From positions 1 to 64,000 of the forward strand of contig JAJXZT010000048.1 of assembly GCA_021779935.1 (NCBI GenBank): a stretch of DNA of 64,000 bases. The letters run 5' to 3'. The notes under the pieces were generated by a model. That model was given only the letters and a program-made list of their open reading frames with translations, ran no database searches and had not been told where the DNA came from. The translations under genes were made by a program, and so were the position numbers. Source of the stretch: Acidobacteriota bacterium (GTDB taxonomy: Bacteria > Acidobacteriota > Terriglobia > Terriglobales > Acidobacteriaceae). Below, piece after piece: positions 54,367 through 63,217 of the stretch. Position 1 is the first letter of the stretch, and each line of letters begins with the position of its first letter.

Positions 54367-57051
54367 ATGTTCGGAGGCCCCTTGCCGGTCCGGCTTCGTA
54401 TTCGATCCTATTTACCGATCCTTGCAGCGTTGCTGTTGACGGCGGTTTCGCCGGCGCAAGAAAGCCGCACTTCCCCCTGCGCACTTTCCCTTTCGCGCAC
54501 GCAACAACTTCAATGGCAGTTACGCAAGCTCCAGACGACGGCGCGCCTGTTGCACACGACGGCCCATCCAGACGATGAGGACGGCGCGATGCTGACGCTG
54601 GAGTCACGCGGCAAGGGCGTGGATACGATGCTGCTGACGCTGACTCGCGGCGAGGGCGGGCAGAACCGGACGGGAAGCATTCTGTACGACGAGCTTGGCA
54701 CACTGCGTACTCTTGAGTTGCTGGCCTCGGACAAAGTCTATGGCGTAAAGCAGCGGTTTACGCGGGTCGCAGACTTCGGATATTCGAGAAGCGCGAAGGA
54801 GACCTTTGCCAAGTGGCAGGGACACGATGCGGCGTTAGGCGACATGGTGCGCGTGATACGCACGTTCCGGCCCGACGTGATCGTGTCGCGATTCGCGGGC
54901 ACTCCGGCCGACGTTCACGGACAACACCAGGCAGAGGGAATCCTGACGAAAGAAGCATTCCGCTCGGCAGCCGATCCGACAAAGTTTCCCGAGCAGATCG
55001 AAGCAGGGTTGCAGCCGTGGCAGGCGAAGAAACTCTACGTCAGCGTAAGGGCGGGCGAGGACTACACGGTGGCGCTGGACACGAGCGCCACGGATCCGGA
55101 TGTTGGGAAGTCGTACGCGGAGATCGGGCTGGAAGGATTGCGGTGTCAGCAGTCGCAAGGGGCAGGCGCCAGTGGCGCGCGCCGGACGATGCGATATTAC
55201 AAGCTGGTGGATTCGGCGATTCCGGCGACGGTGGAACCGGGCGGACACGAGAGCGGATTCTTTGACGGTATCGATACCAGTTGGCGTGGATTGGCTGCTG
55301 ATCTTGGGGCGGACCAGAAGAAGGTTCCGTGGCTGCGAGACGGACTGATCGTCATCGGACAGAAAACAAAAGAAGCAAACGCGGCAGCGGAGAAAAATCC
55401 GGAAGCCGCGTTTGGGCCGCTATTGGCAGGAAGCGAGGAGTTGTCGGCGCTCGAAGAGAGGCTGAGGCAGGCGGAGGCCGATAATCCGGGCGTAGGCGCG
55501 ATTCGGCGGGCTCTGGACGAGAAAGCAAAGGAGTTCGACGAAGCACTGCGGTTGGCCGCAGGAGTCGATGTCGATGCCACGTTCGACGACAGCACTGCGA
55601 CGCCGGAGACGGCGGGCATGGTGGTTCCGGGGCAGACGTTCACGGCGGTTGTACGAGTAAAGACGAGTTCGAAGATGCCAATGGCGGTCGAATCCGTTAC
55701 GCCGCAAAGTCCCGTGGGATGGCAGTTCGCGATGGAAGGCGTGCCCGCGGACGCGATGAAGCCCGAGGGGTTGAAGTTCGTCATCACAGTCCCGGCCACG
55801 GCGGAATATACGCGACCATATTTTCATCGCGACGATCCTGCAACAGAGGCGATCTACCACCTCGATGATCCACACTATGTGACATTGCCGTTCATTCCGC
55901 CGCCGGTACACTTCACCGTGCGCTATCGCATTGCGGGGTTCGAACGCACCGCTGCCACGGCCGCGACGTTGAATGCAGAGTTCAAGGACAGCGATGGGAG
56001 AGAGGGACGGCGACCGGTAGTGGTTGCGCCGGCGGCTTCGGTGGAAACAAGTGACATGGTGCGCGTAATGCCGGCGTCGACGAATGGGCCGATTGAGTTC
56101 CAGGTGACCGTGCACAGCTACGTCGCACATCTGCATGACGCAGTGGTGACGCTGCACGCGCCGGACGGCTGGACGGTGGAGCCGACGGGACAACCGGTGA
56201 ACCTCGACGGAAAAGGCGCGTCGCGCGCGTTTAAATTCTACCTGTTCCGCCTGACGGCGGGTTTGGGACGGGCTAAGCTGAGGGCACAAGTGCGCTTCAA
56301 CGGCCAGGACTATGACCAGGCAGTGACCGTCCTGACGCGCGACGGACTGGGAACGGGATATTACTACGCGGCGTCTGAGCAGCCGGTAAGCGTGGTGGAT
56401 GTGAAGTTTCCTCACAACGCGATCTACGGATACATCATGGGTGCGGGCGACGAAATTCCACAAGTGCTGCGCGACATCGGAATGGATTTGCGGACGATCA
56501 CGCCGGAAGAGCTGGCAAGCGGCGATCTTTCGAAGTACGCGACCATCGTGCTGGGCGTGCGGGCATATGACGTAAGAACCGATGTGCGGAAATACAACGC
56601 GCGGCTGCTGCACTACGTGGACAGGGGCGGGACGCTGGTGGTGCAGTACAACGCGAACGTCGCCGAATTCAACGCGGGCCACTACATGCCATTCATGGCG
56701 GAACTCGGGAACGAGCGCGTGACGGATGAGGACGCTCCAATGACAATGCTCGACCCGGACGACGACGTCTTCGACTGGCCAAACGCGCTGACCGCGACAG
56801 ATTTCAGCGGATGGGTGCAGGAGCGGGGACTGAACTTCATGCATTCATGGGAGGGAATCTATGAGACACCGCTGGAGAGCGGCGACCCGGGAGAACCTCC
56901 GCTGAAGGGCGGGCTGCTGCGCGGCACGTATGGCCGCGGAACCTATATTTACTGCGCCTATTCATTTTTCCGACAAATGCCGGCGGGCGTACCAGGCGCG
57001 GTGCGGCTGTTTGTCAATATCATGACGTCGCCGAATGAGTGGAGACACTGA
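54367..57051 (+). CDS. Large secreted PIG-L family deacetylase
   Basis: An 894-residue protein with a signal peptide. Its N-terminal third is a PIG-L/LmbE zinc deacetylase: AHPDDE at residues 66-71, TLTRGEGGQNR, and HGQHQ for the third metal ligand. The rest is a long beta-rich region, possibly several Ig-like or NPCBM-type repeats, and a C-terminal block with GVRAYDVRTDVRKYNARLLHYVDRGGTLVVQYN that resembles a flavodoxin-like or GATase-like fold. It probably deacetylates sugar amides outside the cytoplasm. ATG at 54367 is preferred over TTG 54361. Confidence 0.87.
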   Translation: MFGGPLPVRLRIRSYLPILAALLLTAVSPAQESRTSPCALSLSRTQQLQWQLRKLQTTARLLHTTAHPDDEDGAMLTLESRGKGVDTMLLTLTRGEGGQNRTGSILYDELGTLRTLELLASDKVYGVKQRFTRVADFGYSRSAKETFAKWQGHDAALGDMVRVIRTFRPDVIVSRFAGTPADVHGQHQAEGILTKEAFRSAADPTKFPEQIEAGLQPWQAKKLYVSVRAGEDYTVALDTSATDPDVGKSYAEIGLEGLRCQQSQGAGASGARRTMRYYKLVDSAIPATVEPGGHESGFFDGIDTSWRGLAADLGADQKKVPWLRDGLIVIGQKTKEANAAAEKNPEAAFGPLLAGSEELSALEERLRQAEADNPGVGAIRRALDEKAKEFDEALRLAAGVDVDATFDDSTATPETAGMVVPGQTFTAVVRVKTSSKMPMAVESVTPQSPVGWQFAMEGVPADAMKPEGLKFVITVPATAEYTRPYFHRDDPATEAIYHLDDPHYVTLPFIPPPVHFTVRYRIAGFERTAATAATLNAEFKDSDGREGRRPVVVAPAASVETSDMVRVMPASTNGPIEFQVTVHSYVAHLHDAVVTLHAPDGWTVEPTGQPVNLDGKGASRAFKFYLFRLTAGLGRAKLRAQVRFNGQDYDQAVTVLTRDGLGTGYYYAASEQPVSVVDVKFPHNAIYGYIMGAGDEIPQVLRDIGMDLRTITPEELASGDLSKYATIVLGVRAYDVRTDVRKYNARLLHYVDRGGTLVVQYNANVAEFNAGHYMPFMAELGNERVTDEDAPMTMLDPDDDVFDWPNALTATDFSGWVQERGLNFMHSWEGIYETPLESGDPGEPPLKGGLLRGTYGRGTYIYCAYSFFRQMPAGVPGAVRLFVNIMTSPNEWRH

Positions 57052-57231
57052 TGCGGCCGGAGTTCTGCACTCTTGAATCATTAAATCGATAAGTTTCACT
57101 TTCGTTGAAGTGCAGGATACGGTAGTGTGTTCGTCGATGTAGGGATGATTGTTCACCGTTGACGGGCAGCGCCGGGTCGCGCGCCGGACAAGAAGGTGCG
57201 TACGAGTGCAACTGCGGCAGACGGAGATGCG

Positions 57232-58086
57232 ATGATCGAAGGGCCGAACACGGCGGCGGAAGCGCCAAGCTTGATTCGCACGCGCACGCTGCTGGGAACC
57301 CGTGTCGTTTATTACGATCACGGAACGGGGCCCGCGCTGCTGCTGATCCACGGTATGTTCGGCGATCACCTGGACTGGGAGCCGGTTCTGGAGCCGCTCT
57401 CCGCGGAATATCGAGTCATCGCCGTGGACCTGCCGGGATTCGGAGAATCGGACAAGCCCGACGTGGCGTACTCGACCGAGCTCTTCACGGAGATACTGAG
57501 CGAACTGGTGGATGAGCTGGAGTTGCGCGATGTTACGGTGGTGGGGAATTCTTTCGGCGGGGAACTGGCGGCGATCTATGCGGCGACGAAACCGGAACGC
57601 GTACGAGCACTTGTACTGGTTTCCACCGGCGGACTGAATGTGCGCGGCGAGGAAGAGCTGGAGCTGATCGAAAAGAATTTCTGCGAAGCCAACCTGCTGG
57701 CGTTGACTCCGCAATACCACGAGCTGATGTTCAGCCCGATCTTCACCGGCCAGTCGGAATGGCGCGCGAGGTACCTCGAAAAGCAGAATCGAAAACTCAC
57801 GCGACCGGATTACGCGGCCTACGCACGAACGCTGGCACGGTGCATCCCGCTGGCATCGAGGCTCGACATTCGCGGATACCTGCCAAAACTGGATTGTCCG
57901 ACGATGTTGCTGTGGGGCGATAGCGATCGGGTATTTCCTTCGGCGATTGCCGCAGACGCAGTGAAGCAGTTGAAGCACGGGGAACTGCGCATGATTTCCG
58001 ATGCAGGACATGCACCGCAACTGGACAATCCCGCGCACTTCATCGCGCAACTTGATACCTTCCTGGCAACTCACGGAATCGCGTAG
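57232..58086 (+). CDS. Alpha/beta-fold hydrolase
   Basis: A 284-residue alpha/beta hydrolase. The oxyanion block is LLIHGMFGDHLDW. The nucleophile elbow is GNSFGG (Ser), the acid is in WGDSDRVFP, and the His is in DAGHAPQLD. It may act on an ester; the substrate is unknown. ATG at 57232 follows CGGAG with 7 nt spacing; GTG 57196 lacks one. It precedes the TetR cluster on the same strand with a 238-nt gap that holds a palindrome, so it is probably a separate unit. Confidence 0.88.
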   Translation: MIEGPNTAAEAPSLIRTRTLLGTRVVYYDHGTGPALLLIHGMFGDHLDWEPVLEPLSAEYRVIAVDLPGFGESDKPDVAYSTELFTEILSELVDELELRDVTVVGNSFGGELAAIYAATKPERVRALVLVSTGGLNVRGEEELELIEKNFCEANLLALTPQYHELMFSPIFTGQSEWRARYLEKQNRKLTRPDYAAYARTLARCIPLASRLDIRGYLPKLDCPTMLLWGDSDRVFPSAIAADAVKQLKHGELRMISDAGHAPQLDNPAHFIAQLDTFLATHGIA

Positions 58087-58220
58087 GGACGTAAATCCGA
58101 ACGGCAATCGGCTAGCCAGCAGGGTGGAGCGGCCCATTTTCGGGCAGAATCCGCCATGTGCTGATTTTTCTGCTTGACTCACGGTGGCGAGCACACTAAT
58201 TTCATCGCGCCCGTGGAAAT

Positions 58221-58240
58221 GAAAACGAATGACCGTTTTC
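58221..58240. promoter_or_regulatory. Candidate TetR-family operator (7-bp inverted repeat)
   Basis: GAAAACG-AATGAC-CGTTTTC is a perfect 7-bp inverted repeat about 85 nt upstream of the TetR start. A looser relative with AAAAC and GTTTT half-sites is at 58271-58288. The spacing suits autoregulation by the TetR protein. Confidence 0.5.
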
Positions 58241-58324
58241 TTCTTCCGGGTGTGGCGGGGTCCCCAAAGAAAAACAATCGTTCGTTTTTTATTAAACACG
58301 ACATTAAGGACCCGGGAGTCGCGG

Positions 58325-59038
58325 ATGCCGAAGTTGAAGGACCAGGACGTTGAGCGCAACCAGGTGAAGATCGAAGACGCCGCGCTGCGGGTATTCACGC
58401 GGCAGGGATACCACGGTACGTCGGTGCGCGAGATTGCGCAGCAGGCGAACGTGTCGCTCGGCAACATCTACAACTACTACCGGACGAAGGAAGAGATTTT
58501 CGAAAGCCTGGTGCACCGCTATGGGAAGCGGATGGCTAGCCTGCAGCAGCGGGAGTTGATGCCGCTGCTGGGCTCTCTGGAGCCGGACAACCTGAGCAAG
58601 CTTGCGTCCGTGGTGCGGGAGATCGTGTCACGCAACTCCGATTATTGGAGATTGATGTATATCGATGTAGTTGAGTTCGGAAACAAGCATTTTGCCCATC
58701 TATACCAGGATTTCCCCGACCAGTTGAAGCGGATGAACCCGGAGGCATTCGGGAAACTGAAGGCGAACAACGGGATCGACCCGGCGATTGCCTTCGCCGG
58801 AATCTACCTGCAGTTCTTCCTCTACTACCTGGTGGAAACGCTATTCGGCGGTAAACAGCACCTCGGGGTGCCGGAAGACCAGGCCATCGGCCACTTTATC
58901 CGGATTGCAACGGCGGGAGTGGGGAACGGTGGCAGCAGTCGCAATGCGCAGTCGAAGACAGGAGGGACACATGATGCGAAGAATGATCCTGGGGCTGGCG
59001 TGCCTCGCACTGCTGGTGGCACTCGCCGGTCTCGCTAG
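58325..59038 (+). CDS. TetR family transcriptional regulator
   Basis: A 237-residue regulator. The N-terminal HTH contains the TetR pattern IEDAALRVFTRQGYHGTSVREIAQQANVSLGNIYNYYRTKEEIFESLV. The helical C-terminal domain for ligand binding ends around residue 205. The last 22 codons overlap the start of the downstream receptor gene in another frame (about 68 nt). It is probably an autorepressor of the receptor-SDR-KAS III cluster, in the manner of FadR-type TetR proteins; that link is inferred from position. Confidence 0.92.
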   Translation: MPKLKDQDVERNQVKIEDAALRVFTRQGYHGTSVREIAQQANVSLGNIYNYYRTKEEIFESLVHRYGKRMASLQQRELMPLLGSLEPDNLSKLASVVREIVSRNSDYWRLMYIDVVEFGNKHFAHLYQDFPDQLKRMNPEAFGKLKANNGIDPAIAFAGIYLQFFLYYLVETLFGGKQHLGVPEDQAIGHFIRIATAGVGNGGSSRNAQSKTGGTHDAKNDPGAGVPRTAGGTRRSR

Positions 59039-62000
59039 CGGCCAGACGGCCACGACCGGGCAGATTGCCGGAAACGTGGTTGACCCGACGGGAGCGGTAG
59101 TCTCGGGTGCAACGATCACCCTGACGAACGAATCGGGAGTGAAGCGCGAAATCGCTTCCGACGCGACCGGTCACTACGTTTTCCCGTTGCTTGCTCCCGG
59201 CAAGTACACACTGGAAGCCTCAGTTAAGGGGTTCGCGCCCATCAAGATTGCCGACGCCGTGGTGAAGATCACGGAAACGACGGCGATCGACATCCCATTG
59301 AAGCTGGCTTCGGCCGAAGCCCAGACAGTGGAAGTGACAGCGGCGCCGCCGCTGGTGCAGGCAGATGGAGCGACAACCGGACGCGTGATTGAACAGGACA
59401 CGATCCGGCAGTTACCGCTGCCGACGCGCAACTTCCAGCAGTTGCTTACGCTCACGACCGGCACGAGCGGCTCGTTGCAGAACTCCTCGGAGCTGGGCCG
59501 CGGGGACGCGGTGATCAGCGTAAATGGAAACCGCACGACCTCGAACGAAGTCATCATCAACGGCGTGGACGCGAGCTCGATCGGTACCGGCTCGACGCCG
59601 AACCTGGCGGTGCCAGCGACGGACAGCCTGCAGGAATTTATCGTCCAGACGAGCCTCTATGACGCGTCGCAGGGACGCAACACGGGCGGCATCGTGGCGG
59701 CGGTCACAAAGAGCGGCACGGACAAATTCCACGGTAACGCGTATGAATTTTTCCGCGATGACGTGCTCAACGGAAACAACTACTTCCTGAACCAGCAACA
59801 CATCAAGAGACCAGTCTATGAGCGCAATCAATTCGGCGGGACGTTTGGCGGACCGCTGAAGAAGGAACGCGCTTGGTTCTTTGTGTCGTACCAGGGAACG
59901 CGCGAGACGAACGGAACTTCGCTGACGAATTCGCTGGCGACGGTGTTCGTGCCGGGCAACCTGACGAGCGATCGCAGCACGGCGGGGATCAATACGTTCG
60001 CGGCGTCTTATGGACTACCGTCGTTCCTGGTGAGCCCGATCGCCGCGAAGATTCTGCAAGCGAAGCTGGCGAACGGAACGTACCTGTTCCCGTCGTCGCA
60101 GGTTTCCGCAGCCACGAATACTCCGGTGGCGACCACAATCCCCGCGGTGTCGAAATTCCGCGAGGACCAGGGGAACGCGAACCTCGACTTCAAGCTCTCA
60201 AATGCGAACCACCTGTCGCTGAAAGCGTTTGCGGCGAACAATCCTACGACGCAGGCGTTGTATAGCTTTGCGGGAGTCGGGAACGCGCTGCAAACGCCTG
60301 GCTCTCCCACGAGCTTCAACATGCATCAGCGGGTATTCGTCGCGAGCGACACGCACATCATCAACTCCCACATGTTGAATGAAGCGCGCGTCGGCTACAG
60401 CGAAATCTCCGGCAAATTCACGCCCGCAGAGCCGTTCAAGGCATCGGACTGGGGCATCTACAACCCGCTGGGAAACCTGTATGCGGGCGCGCCCACGATT
60501 TCGATTGTGAACATGGTGGACCTCGGACAGTCTCCGCTTGCGGATAACTATTCACAGACGAAGACATACTCATTCAGCGACATGGTGACGTGGACACACG
60601 GGCGCCACACGCTGAAGCTCGGCGGCGACTACAAGCGGCAGGAAGCGAACCTGATCTTCAACGCGTACACGCGCGGGCAAATGTACTTTGCCGACATGAC
60701 GACGTTCCTGATGGGGATTCCACTGCTTTCGATCATGGGGTCGGGCGATCCGGCACGCGACAACCGGGCGAACGACTTCTCGTTTTACCTGCAGGACGAC
60801 TGGCGCGTGAATAACCGCCTGACGATCAATGCAGGCATTCGCTACGACTACTTCGGTCAGTTCTACGACACGAAGGGACGCTTCGTGGAGTTCGATCCGA
60901 CACTGGCGAAAACGGCCACGATAGCGGGAGTGAAAACTCTTACCGCGGGATTCGTGCAGGCCGGAAACGGCAATCTGCCCGGGATTCCAAAGGTGGAGAA
61001 TGGGCTTGCACCGGCGGACGCGAATAATTTCGGACCGCGCATCGGTTTTGCGTTCCGTCCATTTGAAAACGACAACCGGTTGGTGCTGCGCGGCGGCTAC
61101 GGTATCTATTACGACCGTCCCAACGCGCGACTGCTCAACAGCCAGGTATTCAACGCCCCCTATTACACGCTGGCGATGAACATCTTCACGGCCGTGCCAG
61201 GAATCACGATGTATCCGCAGATGGGCGACCCGTTCATCCATGTGCCGCAGCCCTCGGCTTATCCCATCGCATTCAACAACGCGACGGTGTTTCCGTATGG
61301 CGGACCGCCGTGGGTGCTGCCGGGATCGGTGGTTTACAACGGCGCTCCCTTGACGATTCCACTGACCGTGCCGGTCAGTGGGATTTATCCGAACCGCCAC
61401 AAGTTCCGCACTCCTTATGTGCAGCAGTTCAACTTCGGCATGCAATGGGAGATGGTGAATAACCTGATGCTTGACCTCAGCTACGTTGGTTCGCAGGGAC
61501 GCAAATTGTCGCGGCTCCGCGCACTGAACCAGCCGGCAATTCCGGGCGCGGCATTTGCGGGCCCATATTCTCCCGCCATGTCGGCACTGGCGTCGCCGGT
61601 GTTCAGCACGTTCGGAGTCGAGAGCAGCGCGTCGTCCAGCTACAACTCTTTGCAGGCGAGCCTGACGAAGCGCTACTCGAATGGATTGCAGTTCCTGGCG
61701 AGCTACACGTGGTCGCACTCGATCGATAATTATTCGGGCGGCGACGTCAATGACCTGGTAGGACTCTCCGGCAACCAGGCGACGGGTGACTATCGGGCGT
61801 CGTCAGACTTCGACCGGCGGCACAGGTTTGTCGTCAGCTTCGTCTACGATTTGCCGAAGGCGTATCGCGGCGGTTCGCAGGCGCTTGACCGGCTGATGAA
61901 CAACTGGGAGATCGCGGGGATCGGGACAGTGCAGTCGGGCGTGCCGTTCTCCATCCTTGGCGCCTACTCGGCGTTTGCCAACACTTACGCCAACCTGGCT

Positions 62001-62345
62001 CCCGGACGGACGATTGAGTCGGCTAAAAAGAGCGGCGAGACGCAAAGCCGCTTGAATCAATATTTCGACACTTCGGCTTTCGTGGTGCCAACACTTGATT
62101 ATGGAAGCGCGGGAAGAAATATTCTCCTGGGACCGGGACAGAAGAACCTCGACTTTTCCGTGGTTAAGTTCATCCCAATCCGCGAAGGACAGAAGTTCGA
62201 ATTCCGCACGGAGTTCTTTAACCTGTTCAACAACACAAACTTTGCAAACCCGGTGAACATAAAATCGTCAGCCAACTTCGGACAGATCGTGAAGACAGCG
62301 ACGGGACCGCGCGTCATCCAGTTTGCATTCAAGTACAGCTTCTAA
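58971..62345 (+). CDS. TonB-dependent receptor-like outer-membrane protein with carboxypeptidase-regulatory domain
   Basis: An 1124-residue outer-membrane protein. A signal peptide (RRMILGLACLALLVALAGLASG) is followed by a carboxypeptidase-regulatory-like beta-sandwich (residues about 25-120, with GQIAGNVVDPTGAVVSGATITL). A plug-like region (LPLPTRNFQQLLTL, DGVNGNRTTSNEVIING-like) and a large barrel with a terminal strand ending IQFAFKYSF follow. This is the Oar/acidobacterial receptor type, used for uptake of large ligands. ATG at 58971 follows AGGAGGG. No TonB box is obvious. Confidence 0.93.
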   Translation: MMRRMILGLACLALLVALAGLASGQTATTGQIAGNVVDPTGAVVSGATITLTNESGVKREIASDATGHYVFPLLAPGKYTLEASVKGFAPIKIADAVVKITETTAIDIPLKLASAEAQTVEVTAAPPLVQADGATTGRVIEQDTIRQLPLPTRNFQQLLTLTTGTSGSLQNSSELGRGDAVISVNGNRTTSNEVIINGVDASSIGTGSTPNLAVPATDSLQEFIVQTSLYDASQGRNTGGIVAAVTKSGTDKFHGNAYEFFRDDVLNGNNYFLNQQHIKRPVYERNQFGGTFGGPLKKERAWFFVSYQGTRETNGTSLTNSLATVFVPGNLTSDRSTAGINTFAASYGLPSFLVSPIAAKILQAKLANGTYLFPSSQVSAATNTPVATTIPAVSKFREDQGNANLDFKLSNANHLSLKAFAANNPTTQALYSFAGVGNALQTPGSPTSFNMHQRVFVASDTHIINSHMLNEARVGYSEISGKFTPAEPFKASDWGIYNPLGNLYAGAPTISIVNMVDLGQSPLADNYSQTKTYSFSDMVTWTHGRHTLKLGGDYKRQEANLIFNAYTRGQMYFADMTTFLMGIPLLSIMGSGDPARDNRANDFSFYLQDDWRVNNRLTINAGIRYDYFGQFYDTKGRFVEFDPTLAKTATIAGVKTLTAGFVQAGNGNLPGIPKVENGLAPADANNFGPRIGFAFRPFENDNRLVLRGGYGIYYDRPNARLLNSQVFNAPYYTLAMNIFTAVPGITMYPQMGDPFIHVPQPSAYPIAFNNATVFPYGGPPWVLPGSVVYNGAPLTIPLTVPVSGIYPNRHKFRTPYVQQFNFGMQWEMVNNLMLDLSYVGSQGRKLSRLRALNQPAIPGAAFAGPYSPAMSALASPVFSTFGVESSASSSYNSLQASLTKRYSNGLQFLASYTWSHSIDNYSGGDVNDLVGLSGNQATGDYRASSDFDRRHRFVVSFVYDLPKAYRGGSQALDRLMNNWEIAGIGTVQSGVPFSILGAYSAFANTYANLAPGRTIESAKKSGETQSRLNQYFDTSAFVVPTLDYGSAGRNILLGPGQKNLDFSVVKFIPIREGQKFEFRTEFFNLFNNTNFANPVNIKSSANFGQIVKTATGPRVIQFAFKYSF

Positions 62346-62411
62346 CGCATGGCGGGATGCCCGGCGCATGGATCGAAGCGCCGGGCAGCTTTCCGCGGAG
62401 AACAGGACCAA

Positions 62412-63194
62412 ATGAAAGAAACAGGATTGCACGGCAAGGTCGTAATTGTGACCGGCGCCTCCGCCGGCATAGGACGGGCCACGGCGCTGCGCTTCGCGGA
62501 AGAAGGCGCGAAGGTGGCGGCGTGGGACGTGAACGACAAAGCGTCGGGTGAACTGATCCGTGAAATAGAGACGGCGGGCGGAGAAGCTTCATTCCACGCG
62601 GTCAATGTGGCGGATGCAACTGCAGTGCAGGATGCCGTGGCACAGGTCATAGGGAACTGGCATCGGATCGACGTGCTGGTCAACAACGCCGGAATCACGC
62701 GCGATTCGCAACTGGTGAAGTGGAAGGACGGCGCCGTGGCTGCCACGATGACGGACGAGCAGTGGGACGCGGTCATCAACGTCAACCTTAAGGGCGTGTT
62801 CCAGTGCACGCGCGCGGTTGTGCCGGTGATGATCAGGCAGGCAGGTGGAGTGATTCTCAGCGCGTCGTCCGTGGTCGGACTCTACAGCAACTTTGGACAG
62901 ACAAATTACGCGGCGACGAAGTTCGGCGTGATTGGCATGACGAAGACCTGGGCACGCGAACTCGGACGGTACAAGATTCGCGTGAACGCGGTTGCTCCCG
63001 GATTCATCGCCACCGAAATGGTGCGCGCCATGCCGGAGAAAGTGATCGAGTCAATGGTGTCGCACACGCCACTGGGACGCATGGGAGAGCCGTCTGACAT
63101 CGCCAACACATATGTGTGGCTCGCATCCGACCAGGCAGCGTTCGTTTCGGGTGCGGTGATCTCGGTGGACGGCGGCATTGTGTTGGGCACATAA
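62412..63194 (+). CDS. SDR family oxidoreductase (FabG-like)
   Basis: A 260-residue short-chain dehydrogenase. The cofactor motif TGASAGIG is near residue 15, NNAG near 97, catalytic Ser in SASSV and YxxxK in YAATKFG. A PG-x-TE block (PGFIATEM) and a C-terminal DGG follow. It most resembles 3-oxoacyl-ACP reductases of the FabG type. It lies between the outer-membrane receptor and a KAS III gene on the same strand, which suggests a fatty-acyl role. ATG at 62412 follows a weak AGGACC. Confidence 0.9.
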   Translation: MKETGLHGKVVIVTGASAGIGRATALRFAEEGAKVAAWDVNDKASGELIREIETAGGEASFHAVNVADATAVQDAVAQVIGNWHRIDVLVNNAGITRDSQLVKWKDGAVAATMTDEQWDAVINVNLKGVFQCTRAVVPVMIRQAGGVILSASSVVGLYSNFGQTNYAATKFGVIGMTKTWARELGRYKIRVNAVAPGFIATEMVRAMPEKVIESMVSHTPLGRMGEPSDIANTYVWLASDQAAFVSGAVISVDGGIVLGT

Positions 63195-63217
63195 GAACAG
63201 AAAGCAAGGGGACAGAA

